From Vicinamibacteria bacterium (GTDB lineage Bacteria; Acidobacteriota; Vicinamibacteria; Vicinamibacterales; UBA2999), in NCBI GenBank assembly GCA_025924295.1, contig JAICEG010000057.1, forward strand, positions 1 to 16,256: DNA of 16,256 bases, written 5' to 3'. Position 1 is the stretch's first letter. Each line of letters opens with the position of its first letter. The translations under genes were made by a program, and so were the position numbers. Positions 8,091 to 16,022 of this stretch are shown here, piece by piece. The notes under the pieces are model-generated. The model ran no database searches, was not told where the DNA came from, and saw nothing but the letters and a program-made list of their open reading frames with translations.

Positions 8091-8104
8091 GCAACCTGGT
8101 TGCC
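8091..8104 (-). promoter_or_regulatory. Candidate sigma-54 promoter for the PilZ/PilT-like operon
   Basis: On the minus strand this reads GGCAACCAGGTTGC, followed by AA. It has GG and GC exactly 10 bases apart and matches GGCA and TTGCA of the consensus GGCACG-N4-TTGCA. Transcription would begin near 8079, only about 5 bases before the ATG. That would mean a nearly leaderless message and lowers my confidence. Confidence 0.4.
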
Positions 8105-8223
8105 GGTCGATCTGCCGACCGAACACCACAGCTTAGCGACCGAATTGCACTAAACTTCTCTGATGTTCCGCCAAACTCACTCGCGCGTTCACAAAATGAC
8201 GTGATTAAGGAACAAGGAAACCG

Positions 8224-8262
8224 TGCAATTGCAGAAAATCTGAAGTCACACGTGACTTCAGA
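8224..8262. promoter_or_regulatory. Palindrome plus 10-bp inverted repeat between divergent genes
   Basis: TGCAATTGCA at 8224-8233 is a perfect 10-bp palindrome. Six bases on, TCTGAAGTCA (8239-8248) and TGACTTCAGA (8253-8262) form a perfect 10-bp inverted repeat with a 4-base centre CACG. No T-run follows, so an operator is more likely than a terminator. It lies in the 274-base divergent gap between the PilZ operon and the response-regulator gene. The regulator is unknown. Confidence 0.45.
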
Positions 8263-8348
8263 AGTGATCTCCCCAACCTAATCGGCCTATCATCAGCCAG
8301 CGATTAGTCCTCGACTCATTCCGTGAGGTTCGAGGTCGAGAGGCGCTC

Positions 8349-8711
8349 ATGGCGAAAATTCTGATCGTCGAGGACGACGACGCAACCCGGACCGGATATC
8401 GAGAATTCCTGAGACTTGCCGGTCATGACGTGATAGCCACGAGCACCTATCAGGAGGGCCGGCACGCAGCCGCCACTGAAAGCCCTGACCTCGTGATTGC
8501 CGACCTGCGTCTCGGAGGGTTCAACGGACTTCAGTTGCTGCTTCTGAGCCCCCAGCCAATTCCGACCATTATAGTGACAGGCTTTCACGACGAGGTCCTG
8601 GAGGCGGAGGCTCGCCGAGCCGGGGCGGACTACGTTGTAAAGCCGATCTCGCCCTCCAGCCTCGTCACACTGGTCAAGGAGAGACTCGAACGGAAGTCAG
8701 GCCCTCACTGA
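8349..8711 (+). CDS. Single-domain response regulator (CheY-like receiver)
   Basis: Stand-alone phosphoreceiver of 120 aa with no output domain. All key residues are present: acidic pocket Glu8-Asp9-Asp10 (IVEDDD), phosphoacceptor Asp52 (IADLRLGG), switch Thr77 (IIVTGF) and Lys98 (VVKPISP). A GAGAGG site lies 5 bases before the ATG. No histidine kinase gene is in the window, so its phosphodonor is encoded elsewhere. It stands alone between the divergent PilZ operon and the GAF/pseudo-GGDEF gene, 111 bases upstream of the latter. Since both sigma-54 activators here lack receiver domains, this protein could act in trans on them or on the GGDEF proteins, but nothing in the sequence shows it. Confidence 0.92.
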   Translation: MAKILIVEDDDATRTGYREFLRLAGHDVIATSTYQEGRHAAATESPDLVIADLRLGGFNGLQLLLLSPQPIPTIIVTGFHDEVLEAEARRAGADYVVKPISPSSLVTLVKERLERKSGPH

Positions 8712-8822
8712 GACCTGAAACCGCCAAACTACGTTGCCTGTGTAGTCCAGCTGAGCTAGGCTCACTCGCTGTGATCGGTTGTCGCCACAGCGGACGCCTT
8801 TCGTCCTAGCGATCGCGGCCTA

Positions 8823-10637
8823 ATGCCTTCTCGATTCGAGCGTTATTCGATAAGTGTCGCTGAACCGCTGGCGACCGGCTTGCAGGAGTTCGTCGATCGA
8901 TCCCGCGCGGCTCTGCGGGAATCGACACAGATGTCGAATACCGAGAGCTCTTTTCTGGTGACTCAGGAACCGTCGTCGTTCGAGGTCGCAGTGCGGGACC
9001 GGTCGTGGGATTGGCTGCTGGAGCTTCGGCGCCGCCTGAAGGTCGATCTTGTCCTGGTCGACAGCCGGCCATCGGTATTGCTGCCAGCGCTGGGTGACCA
9101 GGCGGCACGGTTGTCCTCCATGCTGGAACACGGGGAAGCCGCCTTGTTGTCGATGATCGCGATGTCGATCAAGGAACGCTCATCGCAGGCGCTTGATCTC
9201 AACGACCTGCAAATCATCTGTGTTCCGGTCATCACAGAGCGCAACGCAGGCGGTGCCTTGCTCGTGGGGCGCGCGAGCCCTCCCCGACAGGACTCTGGTG
9301 CTTCGCGCGCGCAGCTCGAACTGGTCGCGTCGTGGCTGACTGGGGCGGTGGATGCGCACCTGCTAAGTCCGCCGGCGTTTCCATCCAGTGGCCTGAATCG
9401 TGTCGCGCCGCTTGCGCAATTACTCGGTCAGGCCTCGGAGCACGAGTCGGATCGCGAGTTGATTCGTTTGTTCGGCGAAGCGATTGCGGTGTGGCACGAC
9501 ATCGAAGTCAGCGGGTACGTTGAAACCGCGACTGACACATTCACTCGTGACGTGACGCTGCCCGGCACTAGGAAGGGCGAGCGTCCCGCAACGATTCCCG
9601 CGATTGGGCTGCCGGATTCGACGGATTTGACCCGACTGCCTCAGGGCCACCTCGATCGATTCGGCCTACCAATGAACGCCGACGTGTATGTGCGCCGATT
9701 CAGGGGTACGGATCGACGGTCGTGGCTTCTTGTCTTCACGGGCGAGATCGGTGACTACGATCGTCAGCGGATTGGTGCCTACGTCGCCCTCCTCGAACTG
9801 GCACTCTCGCGCGCGACAACCTCGTTCACGACGAGGATCACGCGCGCGCTCGGCGGTCGGCTTGTCGGCACGGATGTGAGTCCCGAGACGCAGGCGATAC
9901 GAGCGCTGGAAGAATTGCGTACCACGCTTGGTTCAGCGGTCGCGACGCTGCAGATCGAGTCGAAGAGTGGAATCCAGCGCCTGCGCGTCACGTGCCCCGC
10001 AGAAGTACTCGAGGGTGATACTGACACGCGGGCGTTCCGACTCGCGCTCGTCAAACGATCGCAACGGCATTACACTACGACCGTTTCGCTCGGGCGGAAT
10101 GAGAGCCTCCAATTCACTCCTCGTGATCACGCTGCAGCTACTGCGGCCGCCGAGATGTTCGACGCGTGGGCGTCGGCAGTATTCGACGGCACGCATCTGC
10201 AGCGTGAACGGCGGGCCGCACCCCGCGGATTCGCAGAGATGCTGCAACGTTCTGCACGCGAGGCGCTCGACCGAGGATCCCCTGTCACCGTGGTCGTTCT
10301 CCTGATTCACGAGGCTGTGTCGTTGCCGGGATCGACCCAACAGTGGGTCGCCGGAATCCGAGGGCAGCTGCGCGCTTCCGATCTGGCTGGGATGCTCGGT
10401 GAAGGAGAAATCGGTCTGCTGATGCACGAGACAGGATCTGAACAGGCCAAGGGAATCGCCGAGCGGCTCCGAGCCGTAGCCGGGGAACCAGGCCACCAAT
10501 CCATCCTCGTCGGCGTCGCGAGCAGGACTCCAGGTCAGGGCACGGTCGATGGTATCGTTCACGAGGCTCGCGCAGATGCCGTTGGAGGAACGCGGCGGCG
10601 GCGACTATCTGATTCTCCTCACGGAGTGAACCGCTGA
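8823..10637 (+). CDS. GAF-type sensor protein with degenerate GGDEF domain retaining the I-site
   Basis: Multidomain cytosolic signalling protein of 604 aa with no membrane segments. Residues about 50-180 look like a GAF-type sensor (KVDLVLVDSRPSVLL, then CVPVITERNAGGALLVGRA). About 195-460 hold one or two further poorly conserved sensor-like units. About 475-590 follow the GGDEF fold: VVVLLIHEAVS replaces the metal-binding strand (its aspartate lost), and LRASDLAGMLGEGEIGLLM replaces the signature region, with GEGEI at 526-530 instead of GGDEF. The R-x-x-D inhibitory site (Arg517-Asp520) is kept, precisely five residues before the degenerate signature. A c-di-GMP-binding effector rather than a cyclase is therefore likely. 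The stop shares one base with the next start. No clear ribosome-binding site is seen before the chosen ATG; a later start would not remove the domains. Confidence 0.78.
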   Translation: MPSRFERYSISVAEPLATGLQEFVDRSRAALRESTQMSNTESSFLVTQEPSSFEVAVRDRSWDWLLELRRRLKVDLVLVDSRPSVLLPALGDQAARLSSMLEHGEAALLSMIAMSIKERSSQALDLNDLQIICVPVITERNAGGALLVGRASPPRQDSGASRAQLELVASWLTGAVDAHLLSPPAFPSSGLNRVAPLAQLLGQASEHESDRELIRLFGEAIAVWHDIEVSGYVETATDTFTRDVTLPGTRKGERPATIPAIGLPDSTDLTRLPQGHLDRFGLPMNADVYVRRFRGTDRRSWLLVFTGEIGDYDRQRIGAYVALLELALSRATTSFTTRITRALGGRLVGTDVSPETQAIRALEELRTTLGSAVATLQIESKSGIQRLRVTCPAEVLEGDTDTRAFRLALVKRSQRHYTTTVSLGRNESLQFTPRDHAAATAAAEMFDAWASAVFDGTHLQRERRAAPRGFAEMLQRSAREALDRGSPVTVVVLLIHEAVSLPGSTQQWVAGIRGQLRASDLAGMLGEGEIGLLMHETGSEQAKGIAERLRAVAGEPGHQSILVGVASRTPGQGTVDGIVHEARADAVGGTRRRRLSDSPHGVNR

Positions 10638-10957
10638 TGGCGCTCGGGGATCGGCGTTCTCGCGTGCGATTGGAAGTCGTTGGTGCGCTGTGGGCGACAC
10701 TGGAACTGACCGAGCCGGCGCGCGTGGTCAACATCAGTCGTGATGGAGCGTTGATCACATCCCCAGTCCCGATGCCACCGGAGTCAGTTCAGCCGCTTCA
10801 TCTGAAACTGGAAGGCCGCGAGGTCACCGTCGATGCTCGAGTTCGCCATATTCGACGGGTGTCAGGTCCGGACGAGCCAATTCGATATCTGGTCGGTGTC
10901 GAGTTCCTTTCAGTGCCGCCTGCCCTCGCGCGAGCAACGGACTGGCCGCAGGTCTAG
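10637..10957 (+). CDS. Single-domain PilZ protein
   Basis: Predicted c-di-GMP receptor of 106 aa consisting of one PilZ domain. Both binding motifs are intact: R-x-x-x-R at Arg7-Arg11 (DRRSRVRLEV) and N-x-S-x-x-G (VNISRDGALI) near residues 32-37. The beta-barrel pattern continues with VTVDARVRHIRRV and RYLVGVEFL. The start overlaps the stop of the pseudo-GGDEF gene by one base (TGATG), with GGAG about 10 bases upstream, so the two are very likely translated together. The pairing of a c-di-GMP-binding pseudo-cyclase and a PilZ protein suggests a shared regulatory task. The following 268 bases contain no gene. Confidence 0.88.
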   Translation: MALGDRRSRVRLEVVGALWATLELTEPARVVNISRDGALITSPVPMPPESVQPLHLKLEGREVTVDARVRHIRRVSGPDEPIRYLVGVEFLSVPPALARATDWPQV

Positions 10958-11015
10958 CGAGACAGTGGCCGTGATGTGGAGACAGAGGGAAAGTCTTCCC
11001 TGCCGAGTGTCTTAG

Positions 11016-11031
11016 CCCAGATTCACCCAGA
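11016..11031. repeat. Direct repeat CCCAGA, 10-bp spacing, upstream of sigma-54 promoter
   Basis: CCCAGA occurs at 11016-11021 and 11026-11031, one helical turn apart and about 100 bases upstream of the candidate sigma-54 promoter at 11133. That is a suitable distance for an enhancer site. Function is inferred from position only. Confidence 0.25.
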
Positions 11032-11132
11032 CTTTCTGAGGCCCCCTCGTTGGGTGGAAGTCTCCTCAATCGAGGCCATAAGTCGTTGAAATATAAGGCC
11101 TTGTTTTGGTAGACAAACGTCTGCCGCGGTCT

Positions 11133-11146
11133 GGCGACTCGCTTGC
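11133..11146 (+). promoter_or_regulatory. Candidate sigma-54 promoter for the PilZ/activator pair
   Basis: CT-GGCGACTCGCTTGC-AC has GG and GC exactly 10 bases apart and matches TGGC and TTGCA of the sigma-54 consensus. The expected start is near 11158, giving a leader of about 68 bases to the ATG at 11226. The pair it would drive includes a sigma-54 activator, so autoregulation is possible. Confidence 0.6.
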
Positions 11147-11225
11147 ACTTCCAGACTGAAGCCTCGCAGGATCGCATTCGAGCCTAGGGAAGTCGTTTGA
11201 GGTACGGCACGTTCAGGGGAGACGG

Positions 11226-11529
11226 ATGGAGGAACGGCGACGGGTCCCGCGCCACCAGGTGGGCGAGGAGTTCGCGAATCTACCAGCGAACATGAGTGTG
11301 CGAGTGCTGGATATCAGCACAGCAGGCGTCCTGTTGCAGTCGCCTCGCATTCTCAATGCTGGCGCACGCGGCAGCTTGCGCTTCACACTCGCAGGGGCAC
11401 CGTTTCTGGCCGACATCCAGGTTCGCCGGGTTACTTCGGGATCTGACCCAGGGTCTGGTTACCGCATCGGAGCCACATTTGTTGGGATGTCGTTAGAGCA
11501 CCGGCAGCTCATTGAACGGTTTATGAACA

Positions 11530-11537
<8 letters not shown>
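11226..11537 (+). CDS. Single-domain PilZ protein coupled to sigma-54 activator
   Basis: PilZ domain protein of 103 aa with intact c-di-GMP motifs: R-x-x-x-R at Arg5-Arg9 (ERRRVPRHQV) and D-x-S-x-x-G (LDISTAGVLL) near residues 29-34. A strong AGGGGA ribosome-binding site lies 5 bases before the ATG, and a sigma-54-like promoter lies about 80 bases further up. The last eight bases overlap the start of the downstream sigma-54 activator, which itself has no sensory domain and no good ribosome-binding site. I infer that this PilZ protein supplies the c-di-GMP-sensing function that activators such as FleQ carry in the same chain. It is a paralogue of the 106-aa PilZ protein encoded about 270 bases upstream. 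Confidence 0.89.
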
Positions 11538-12648
<1,111 letters not shown>

Positions 12649-12814
12649 CGCCCGATCCTTTCCTGCTCAACTCGCTTGCCGCCAGTGAGGCCCTGGTGCC
12701 GGAACCTGGGTCTCGAGTGCCGTTTCCCGTGGCCAGACATCGGATACGTTCATCGGGGGCCACGGGTCCTTGCTTTCTGAAAAACTGAGAAACGCCAAGG
12801 TCCGCGGCCTGAAA

Positions 12815-12828
12815 GGCACAGTTGTTGC
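12815..12828 (+). promoter_or_regulatory. Candidate sigma-54 promoter for the diguanylate cyclase
   Basis: GGCACAGTTGTTGC matches the consensus GGCACG-N4-TTGC at all but one fixed base, with the strict GG-N10-GC spacing. It is the only such match I found in the 259-base gap after activator A. The expected start near 12840 gives a leader of about 68 bases to the GTG at 12908. Confidence 0.65.
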
Positions 12829-12907
12829 CACCTCATCCAGACGTCCATTGGGGCTCATCCTGTCCGACCGCTTCCAAACTGATTATTGACAGTAGCCAGG
12901 GAGCCTC

Positions 12908-14449
12908 GTGAGCAGCGATTCCGAGAGAGGAAACGATTATCTTCCCGGCGGTGGATTTCATCCGATGAGCTCACCAGACGATCCGGGTCCATGCAGCCGC
13001 CGTCTGTCACCCGAGCAGCGCGTCGCGTTACTCGAGGTGCGACACAGAATCGATGCGACGGATCAGCCGCGCGAATTTCTGCAGGAGCTTGTCACGCTGA
13101 TTGGCGAGATCGTTGGGGCCAAGGTCGGAGTGGCAGGCAAGCGGGACGGAGCCTGGGTTGTGGCGGCCGAATCCTCGTCCGAGCCTCCGATCGCTGTGCA
13201 TAGGAACGGTGGTCCACATCCTTTTGACCGTATGAGCGCCACGCCGGGCCACCGTGTCGAATTGTGCCGCACGTCGGATCGGGACTGGACACTGATCAGC
13301 CTCGCGAGTTCGCCGAGTGCCCCGGTCGTTCTCATCATCGATGGCGACTGGACGCCGTGTGCCCTCGTCTTTCGCGATCTGGCACGCAGTTTCTCACTTG
13401 AAGCGCGTGAGGAAGGTTCGTCAACGCCGGCACTTCACGCGATCACGCAGCATCTGACTCGCGCGCTGGCCGATACGTCCGGGCTCGCCGCGGTTGGCGA
13501 GGTCGTCCTTCACCACGTCGTCCAGGCCGTCCCGAGCGGAATGGCGTCTCTCGCCGTTGCCGCGTCTGACGGTGAGCTCTCGATTGTCGCGACTCACGGA
13601 TACCCCCGCGCGCTGGTCGAGCATCTGCGAATTCCTGCAGGTAGCGGTGTAATCGGAGCCGTTCATGTTTCAAGAATTCCGCTGCTCGTACCCGACGTCG
13701 CGGCTACTCCAGGATTGGATCGACGGCGGTCTCGATACCGGACCGGCTCGTTTGCAGCCGTGCCCATCGTTGCGGGTGCGGAGTCTTTGGGAGTGGTGTC
13801 GCTGACTGATCGCCTGAACCCAGGACCATATACCGCAGACGATCTGGCTGCCCTCGCTGTGCTCCTGGCGCCGGCCGCGCTCGCGCTGGGACGGGAGCGC
13901 GTATGGCGTGAGGCACAGGCCTACGCTCAGGCCGCCGTGATCGACCCGGTCAGTGGCCTGTTCAACCGGAGATATTTCCAGGCACGCCTGGATGAAGAAC
14001 TTCAGAGAGGGATACGGCAACTCACATCAGTCGCCTTGTTGATGGTCGATCTGGATGGCTTCAAGAGCATCAACGATCGATTTGGACACGTGGCAGGTGA
14101 TCTGGTCATTCGCGACATCTCCGAGATCCTCAGACGATCGGTGCGCATCTTCGACGTATGTACACGATTCGGCGGTGAAGAGTTTGCGGTGATGATGCCG
14201 GGCGGTACCGTCGAGAGCGCGGGAACGATTGCCGAGCGTATTCGTCAGCGTGTCGAAGCCTATCAACGAAGCGAATCTGATCTCGCTGACCTGAGAGTGA
14301 CCGCGAGCATCGGCGTGGCCGTTTCCCCACCGGGGATGACCGCCCGCGAGCTCATCGAGCGCGCCGATCGCGCGCTGTATCACGCCAAGAAACAAGGAAA
14401 GAACCGGGTAAGCACTGCGGCGGGAGACGGTACCGTCCTCCCTAATTGA
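12908..14449 (+). CDS. GAF-GGDEF diguanylate cyclase
   Basis: Makes c-di-GMP from two GTP. The 513-residue protein has no signal or membrane segment. A weakly conserved GAF-like unit may occupy residues about 35-160; a clearer GAF domain lies at about 175-330 (GSGVIGAVHVSRIPLLVPDV, AVPIVAGAESLGVVSL). A full GGDEF domain follows from about 345: DPVSGLFNRRYF, metal-binding Asp381 in MVDLDGFKSIND, signature GGEEF at 422-426, VTASIGVAV and ADRALYHAKKQGKNRV. The product-inhibition I-site RIFD (413-416) stands five residues before the signature, so feedback control is expected. The start is GTG, chosen because AGGGAG lies 4 bases upstream. It lies between the two sigma-54 activators and has its own candidate sigma-54 promoter. 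Confidence 0.95.
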   Translation: MSSDSERGNDYLPGGGFHPMSSPDDPGPCSRRLSPEQRVALLEVRHRIDATDQPREFLQELVTLIGEIVGAKVGVAGKRDGAWVVAAESSSEPPIAVHRNGGPHPFDRMSATPGHRVELCRTSDRDWTLISLASSPSAPVVLIIDGDWTPCALVFRDLARSFSLEAREEGSSTPALHAITQHLTRALADTSGLAAVGEVVLHHVVQAVPSGMASLAVAASDGELSIVATHGYPRALVEHLRIPAGSGVIGAVHVSRIPLLVPDVAATPGLDRRRSRYRTGSFAAVPIVAGAESLGVVSLTDRLNPGPYTADDLAALAVLLAPAALALGRERVWREAQAYAQAAVIDPVSGLFNRRYFQARLDEELQRGIRQLTSVALLMVDLDGFKSINDRFGHVAGDLVIRDISEILRRSVRIFDVCTRFGGEEFAVMMPGGTVESAGTIAERIRQRVEAYQRSESDLADLRVTASIGVAVSPPGMTARELIERADRALYHAKKQGKNRVSTAAGDGTVLPN

Positions 14450-14780
14450 CCTCCCGAGATCTCCCTTCCTGCCAGATTCGTAATTTCTGGGTGAAAGACC
14501 CAAGCTGATCCGCTGAACTAGCCCTGCAATTCCCAGTTCCTGAAAAAGTTCGAACTCTGGGCCAGCGTCACCTGAGAAATCACGTGCAAGTCTGTGTAGA
14601 TGAGTCTGTTCTCTCAGACGCCCAAGTTTCGTTGAAGGTGGTAATTGTCGTGTGATACGCAGATTTAGCGCAGATGTGTGATCTTTGATGCGACTTTATC
14701 GGACTTTATCGTTGACCTTAGTCGCTCCTAAAAGGCAGACTTATTCCCTCCTGCTTATCTGAGATATTGGAGTCAAATTG
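14450..14780. other. Long gene-free leader before activator B, with short repeats
   Basis: This gap of about 330 bases holds no credible ORF, RNA gene or riboswitch that I can recognise. It contains AGTCTGT twice (14589-14595, 14603-14609), CGCAGAT twice 11 bases apart (14658-14664, 14669-14675), and a perfect tandem 10-bp repeat listed separately. I found no GG-N10-GC sigma-54 match here, unlike the gaps before activator A and the cyclase. A 5-bp hairpin at 14488-14502 is too weak to call a terminator. Confidence 0.5.
14692..14711 (+). repeat. Perfect tandem repeat GACTTTATCG x2
   Basis: GACTTTATCG occurs at 14692-14701 and again at 14702-14711. Together with CGCAGAT repeated at 11-base spacing just upstream (14658-14675), this gives two pairs of sites on one face of the helix about 70-120 bases before activator B. 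They are candidate operator or enhancer sites; the binding protein is unknown. Confidence 0.45.
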
Positions 14781-15974
14781 ATGTCGACATTATCCTCGCC
14801 CCGAACGCCACGCAGTCTGCCGCTACTCCTGGGGGAGAGCCCGGCGATCCTCTCCCTGCGACGGGAGATCGAAGCCGCCGCGCGGACTGATGCCAAGGTT
14901 CTGGTGCTCGGCGAGACGGGATCTGGGAAGGAAGTAGTCGCGCGACTGATCCACGAGTACAGCTCTCGAGCATCACGGGCGTTCGTGGCGGTCAACTGCA
15001 GCGGCATTCCTGAGACGCTACTCGAGTCGGAGCTCTTTGGTCATACGCGCGGCAGCTTCACAGGCGCCTACCGCGACAAGCCTGGACTGGTGCGACAGGC
15101 TGATCGCGGCACGCTGTTTCTTGACGAGCTCGGTGAGATGAGCTTGCGGATGCAGGCGGTGCTCTTGAGGTTTGCAGAGACCGGAGAGATTCAGACCATT
15201 GGTGTTGATGGCGTAACTGGGCGATCGGATGTGCGGCTCATCACGGCAACCAATCGCAATCTGCGTGAGCGCATCGACGCCGGTGTGTTTCGGGAAGACT
15301 TGTACTTCCGCCTGAACATCATCCAGATTCACGTTCCAGCGCTGAGGGAGCGAGCGGAAGACGTGATGCTGTTGCTGCGCCACTACCTGCACAAGGCCAG
15401 TGAGACGCATCGTCTTCATTGCCCGGAGCTGACATCAGATGCCGAGCAGGTGCTTGTTGCTTACGCGTGGCCAGGCAATGTTCGCGAGTTGAAAAACCTC
15501 GCAGAGCGTCTCGTCGTAAGGGAATGGGACCGACCCATTTCGTCGAATGATCTGCCGACGGAGATTCGCGGAAGCCGCGAGACCGTTTCGTCGACCCCGA
15601 GTTCGAATGTGGTCTTCACTCAGGAATCTGTCCCGACAGCGCGGCGTCTCGAGCGTGGCTCTGGAGCGGCCGATCGTCTCTGGGATCGGTTGATCGCTGG
15701 CGAGAACTTCTGGACGGTCGTTCACCAGCCATTCAAGGCACATGAATTGACGCGTGACGATCTAGCGGCGCTCATCCATCGCGGTCTGGAGCACACGCGC
15801 GGAAGCTATCGTGCGCTGCTCGGTGTCTTCGGCTTACCGCCGACCGACTACAAGCGCTTTCACGCGTTCTTGTATCAGCAGAACTGCAATTTGCCAGTTG
15901 GTCCGTACCGCACGGCGCGAGCGACAGTTCGCCGGCAGGACCGACCTGCTTCCGCTTATCCCCCGGCCTGCTGA
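14781..15974 (+). CDS. Receiver-less sigma-54 enhancer-binding activator B
   Basis: Second AAA+ sigma-54 activator, 397 aa, paralogous to activator A and likewise without a sensor domain. From the ATG at 14781: Walker A GETGSGKE at 44-51, GSFTGA at 91-96, Walker B LFLDE with Asp114-Glu115, FREDLYFRLNI, and WPGNVREL at about 240-247. A Ser/Thr-rich linker of about 40 residues then leads to the same C-terminal domain as activator A (LWDRLIAGENFWTVV, HELTR, HRGLEHTRGSYR, DYKRFHAFL, ending in PYR). It then adds a basic tail of about 20 residues. I chose ATG 14781 rather than the adjacent TTG because TTGGAG lies 8 bases upstream. No sigma-54 promoter is evident; the leader holds short direct repeats instead. 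A perfect hairpin follows the stop. Confidence 0.92.
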   Translation: MSTLSSPRTPRSLPLLLGESPAILSLRREIEAAARTDAKVLVLGETGSGKEVVARLIHEYSSRASRAFVAVNCSGIPETLLESELFGHTRGSFTGAYRDKPGLVRQADRGTLFLDELGEMSLRMQAVLLRFAETGEIQTIGVDGVTGRSDVRLITATNRNLRERIDAGVFREDLYFRLNIIQIHVPALRERAEDVMLLLRHYLHKASETHRLHCPELTSDAEQVLVAYAWPGNVRELKNLAERLVVREWDRPISSNDLPTEIRGSRETVSSTPSSNVVFTQESVPTARRLERGSGAADRLWDRLIAGENFWTVVHQPFKAHELTRDDLAALIHRGLEHTRGSYRALLGVFGLPPTDYKRFHAFLYQQNCNLPVGPYRTARATVRRQDRPASAYPPAC

Positions 15975-15989
15975 CAGGTCGCGCATGCT

Positions 15990-16018
15990 CTGACAGGGCG
16001 ACAACATCGCCCTGTCAG
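15990..16018. terminator. Strong 12-bp hairpin, probable bidirectional terminator
   Basis: CTGACAGGGCGA (15990-16001) and TCGCCCTGTCAG (16007-16018) form a perfect 12-bp stem with loop CAACA. It lies in the short gap between converging genes (stops at 15974 and 16023). No T-run follows on either strand, so it may act with other factors. The first eight bases of the left arm also occur at 15971-15978, across the stop codon of activator B. Confidence 0.7.
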
Positions 16019-16022
16019 TGAC

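Noticed and set aside
8284..8297. GG-N10-GC match before the response regulator
   Set aside because: Only the GG, one C and the GC fit the sigma-54 consensus; one such match is expected by chance in a gap of this size.
10285..10758. Minus-strand open frame of 157 codons across the pseudo-GGDEF/PilZ junction
   Set aside because: It runs antisense to two motif-bearing proteins and has Arg/Ser-rich composition typical of shadow frames.
10986..11001. Hairpin AGGGAA-AGTC-TTCCCT after the 106-aa PilZ gene
   Set aside because: A six-pair stem with no T-run; too weak to call a terminator, though it could be one.
12667..12858. 63-residue minus-strand ORF in the gap after activator A
   Set aside because: No recognisable domain and no ribosome-binding site, and it covers the region of a good sigma-54 promoter on the other strand; chance ORF in GC-rich DNA.
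12886..12891. TTGACA as a sigma-70 -35 box before the cyclase
   Set aside because: A matching -10 would fall inside the coding region, and the sequence overlaps the leader next to the ribosome-binding site.
14488..14502. Hairpin TGGGT-GAAAG-ACCCA after the cyclase
   Set aside because: Only five pairs and no T-run.
14450..14780. Possible c-di-GMP riboswitch in the long leader of activator B
   Set aside because: I looked for the conserved core of GEMM-type riboswitches here and in the other leaders and did not see it; a covariance-model scan would settle this.
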